Assembly: GCA_031282935.1 (NCBI GenBank)
Contig: JAITCS010000051.1
Location: 1-13,505, forward strand
Length of the DNA stretch: 13,505 nucleotides
Source of the DNA: Cellulomonadaceae bacterium
Lineage (GTDB): Bacteria; Actinomycetota; Actinomycetes; Actinomycetales; Cellulomonadaceae
Direction of reading: 5' to 3'
Position numbers and translations under genes: made by a program. This document shows, piece by piece, positions 13,092 to 13,505 of this stretch. The first letter of the stretch is position 1; every line of letters begins with the position of its first letter. The notes below the pieces were generated by a model. It was given only the letters and a program-made list of their open reading frames with translations, searched no databases and was not told the origin of the DNA.

Positions 13092-13505
13092 TTATGGTTG
13101 GGTACTTGAGAGGTCGGTAATGATTGCCTCCAGTAGAGGGTAGCTATTCAATTCTGTATTACCCAAGGCAGATGCGACAATTCTTTGCTTCGGGAAATAC
13201 GCGGTGAAAAACTCAATTCCGAAATCTCCACCAACCGCGTAATAGACCGGGTTGTCATTAGTGTTTTTGACATACACGCCCAACCCATAAGCGGTGCTGT
13301 TTTCCTCGTCTTTGCCCATTCGCACTTGTGGCGCCAAGAACTGATCTGTCATTTCTGCGGGTAAAACCTTATTCGCAAACACAGCCCGCCACAGTTTATC
13401 TAGGTCTGCTGCGCAAGTGAAGAGGCCGCCATCGCCGCCCCCGATAATTGGGACACTGAATATGTTTGCCCGCCAGTTGCCGTTGTCGTCCCTGATGTAG
13501 CCATA
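13092..13505 (-). CDS. Serine hydrolase, beta-lactamase/class C-like family, C-terminal part (truncated by window edge)
   Basis: The minus-strand frame is open from base 13505 to the TAA at 13092-13094, giving the last 137 residues; the N-terminus lies outside the window. IIGGGDGGLFTCAADLDKLW and a later GLGVYV stretch are typical of the Pfam beta-lactamase (PF00144) group, which covers penicillin-binding-like proteins, esterases and peptidases. The catalytic SxxK and YxN motifs would lie upstream and cannot be checked. Where class C enzymes have a His- or Lys-containing third box, this one reads YYAVGGDFGIEFF. True beta-lactamase activity should not be assumed. Substrate unknown. It converges on copA. 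Confidence 0.8.
   Translation of the reverse strand, partial: YGYIRDDNGNWRANIFSVPIIGGGDGGLFTCAADLDKLWRAVFANKVLPAEMTDQFLAPQVRMGKDEENSTAYGLGVYVKNTNDNPVYYAVGGDFGIEFFTAYFPKQRIVASALGNTELNSYPLLEAIITDLSSTQP

Overview
The window reads as chromosomal DNA of an actinobacterium. The grounds are the enolase and primase sequence types, frequent GTG starts, fairly high G+C (one counted 100-base stretch, 9301-9400, is 62% G+C), genes that appear to start without a leader, and the dgt/dnaG neighbourhood also known from Mycobacterium tuberculosis. An Actinomycetaceae-like host is a guess; the sequence alone does not fix the family.

Layout. (1) 1-948: 3' part of enolase (eno), closed by a clear intrinsic terminator. 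(2) 949-1244: intergenic region with that terminator, a diverged hairpin repeat, a LacI-type palindrome and the malF promoter. (3) 1245-5913: maltose/maltodextrin module, malF and malG (two ABC permease subunits) and an intracellular GH13 maltodextrin hydrolase. No binding protein or ATPase gene is present here. (4) 5913-10409: dgt (dNTP triphosphohydrolase), add (adenosine deaminase) and dnaG (primase), tightly packed with gaps of -1, 6 and 9 bases. (5) 10410-10620: three hairpin repeats and the copA promoter. (6) 10621-13074: copA, a Cu(I)-exporting P1B ATPase. (7) 13092-13505: convergent 3' part of a serine hydrolase of the beta-lactamase fold, running off the right edge.

How the genes work together. 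MalF and MalG would form the membrane channel importing maltodextrins, and the hydrolase would cut them in the cytoplasm. dgt, add and dnaG connect deoxynucleotide and adenosine turnover with replication priming. The maltodextrin hydrolase stop and the dgt start share one base, so the two modules may be cotranscribed.

Most interesting signals. A family of four bulged-hairpin repeats of form GGTTGA-N-TCGAAACC occurs, two copies of which differ only by a compensatory base-pair change. A TAGnnT box lies exactly six bases before the GTG start of the hydrolase, dnaG and copA, suggesting leaderless mRNAs; the dnaG box contains the add stop codon. In-frame tandem repeats are inserted in adenosine deaminase (24-bp units) and in a DnaG linker (36-bp units). 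An A+T-rich, TTA-rich patch (32% G+C over 9181-9280) lies in the core of dnaG. I found no CRISPR array, transposase, integrase, tRNA, rRNA or defence system.
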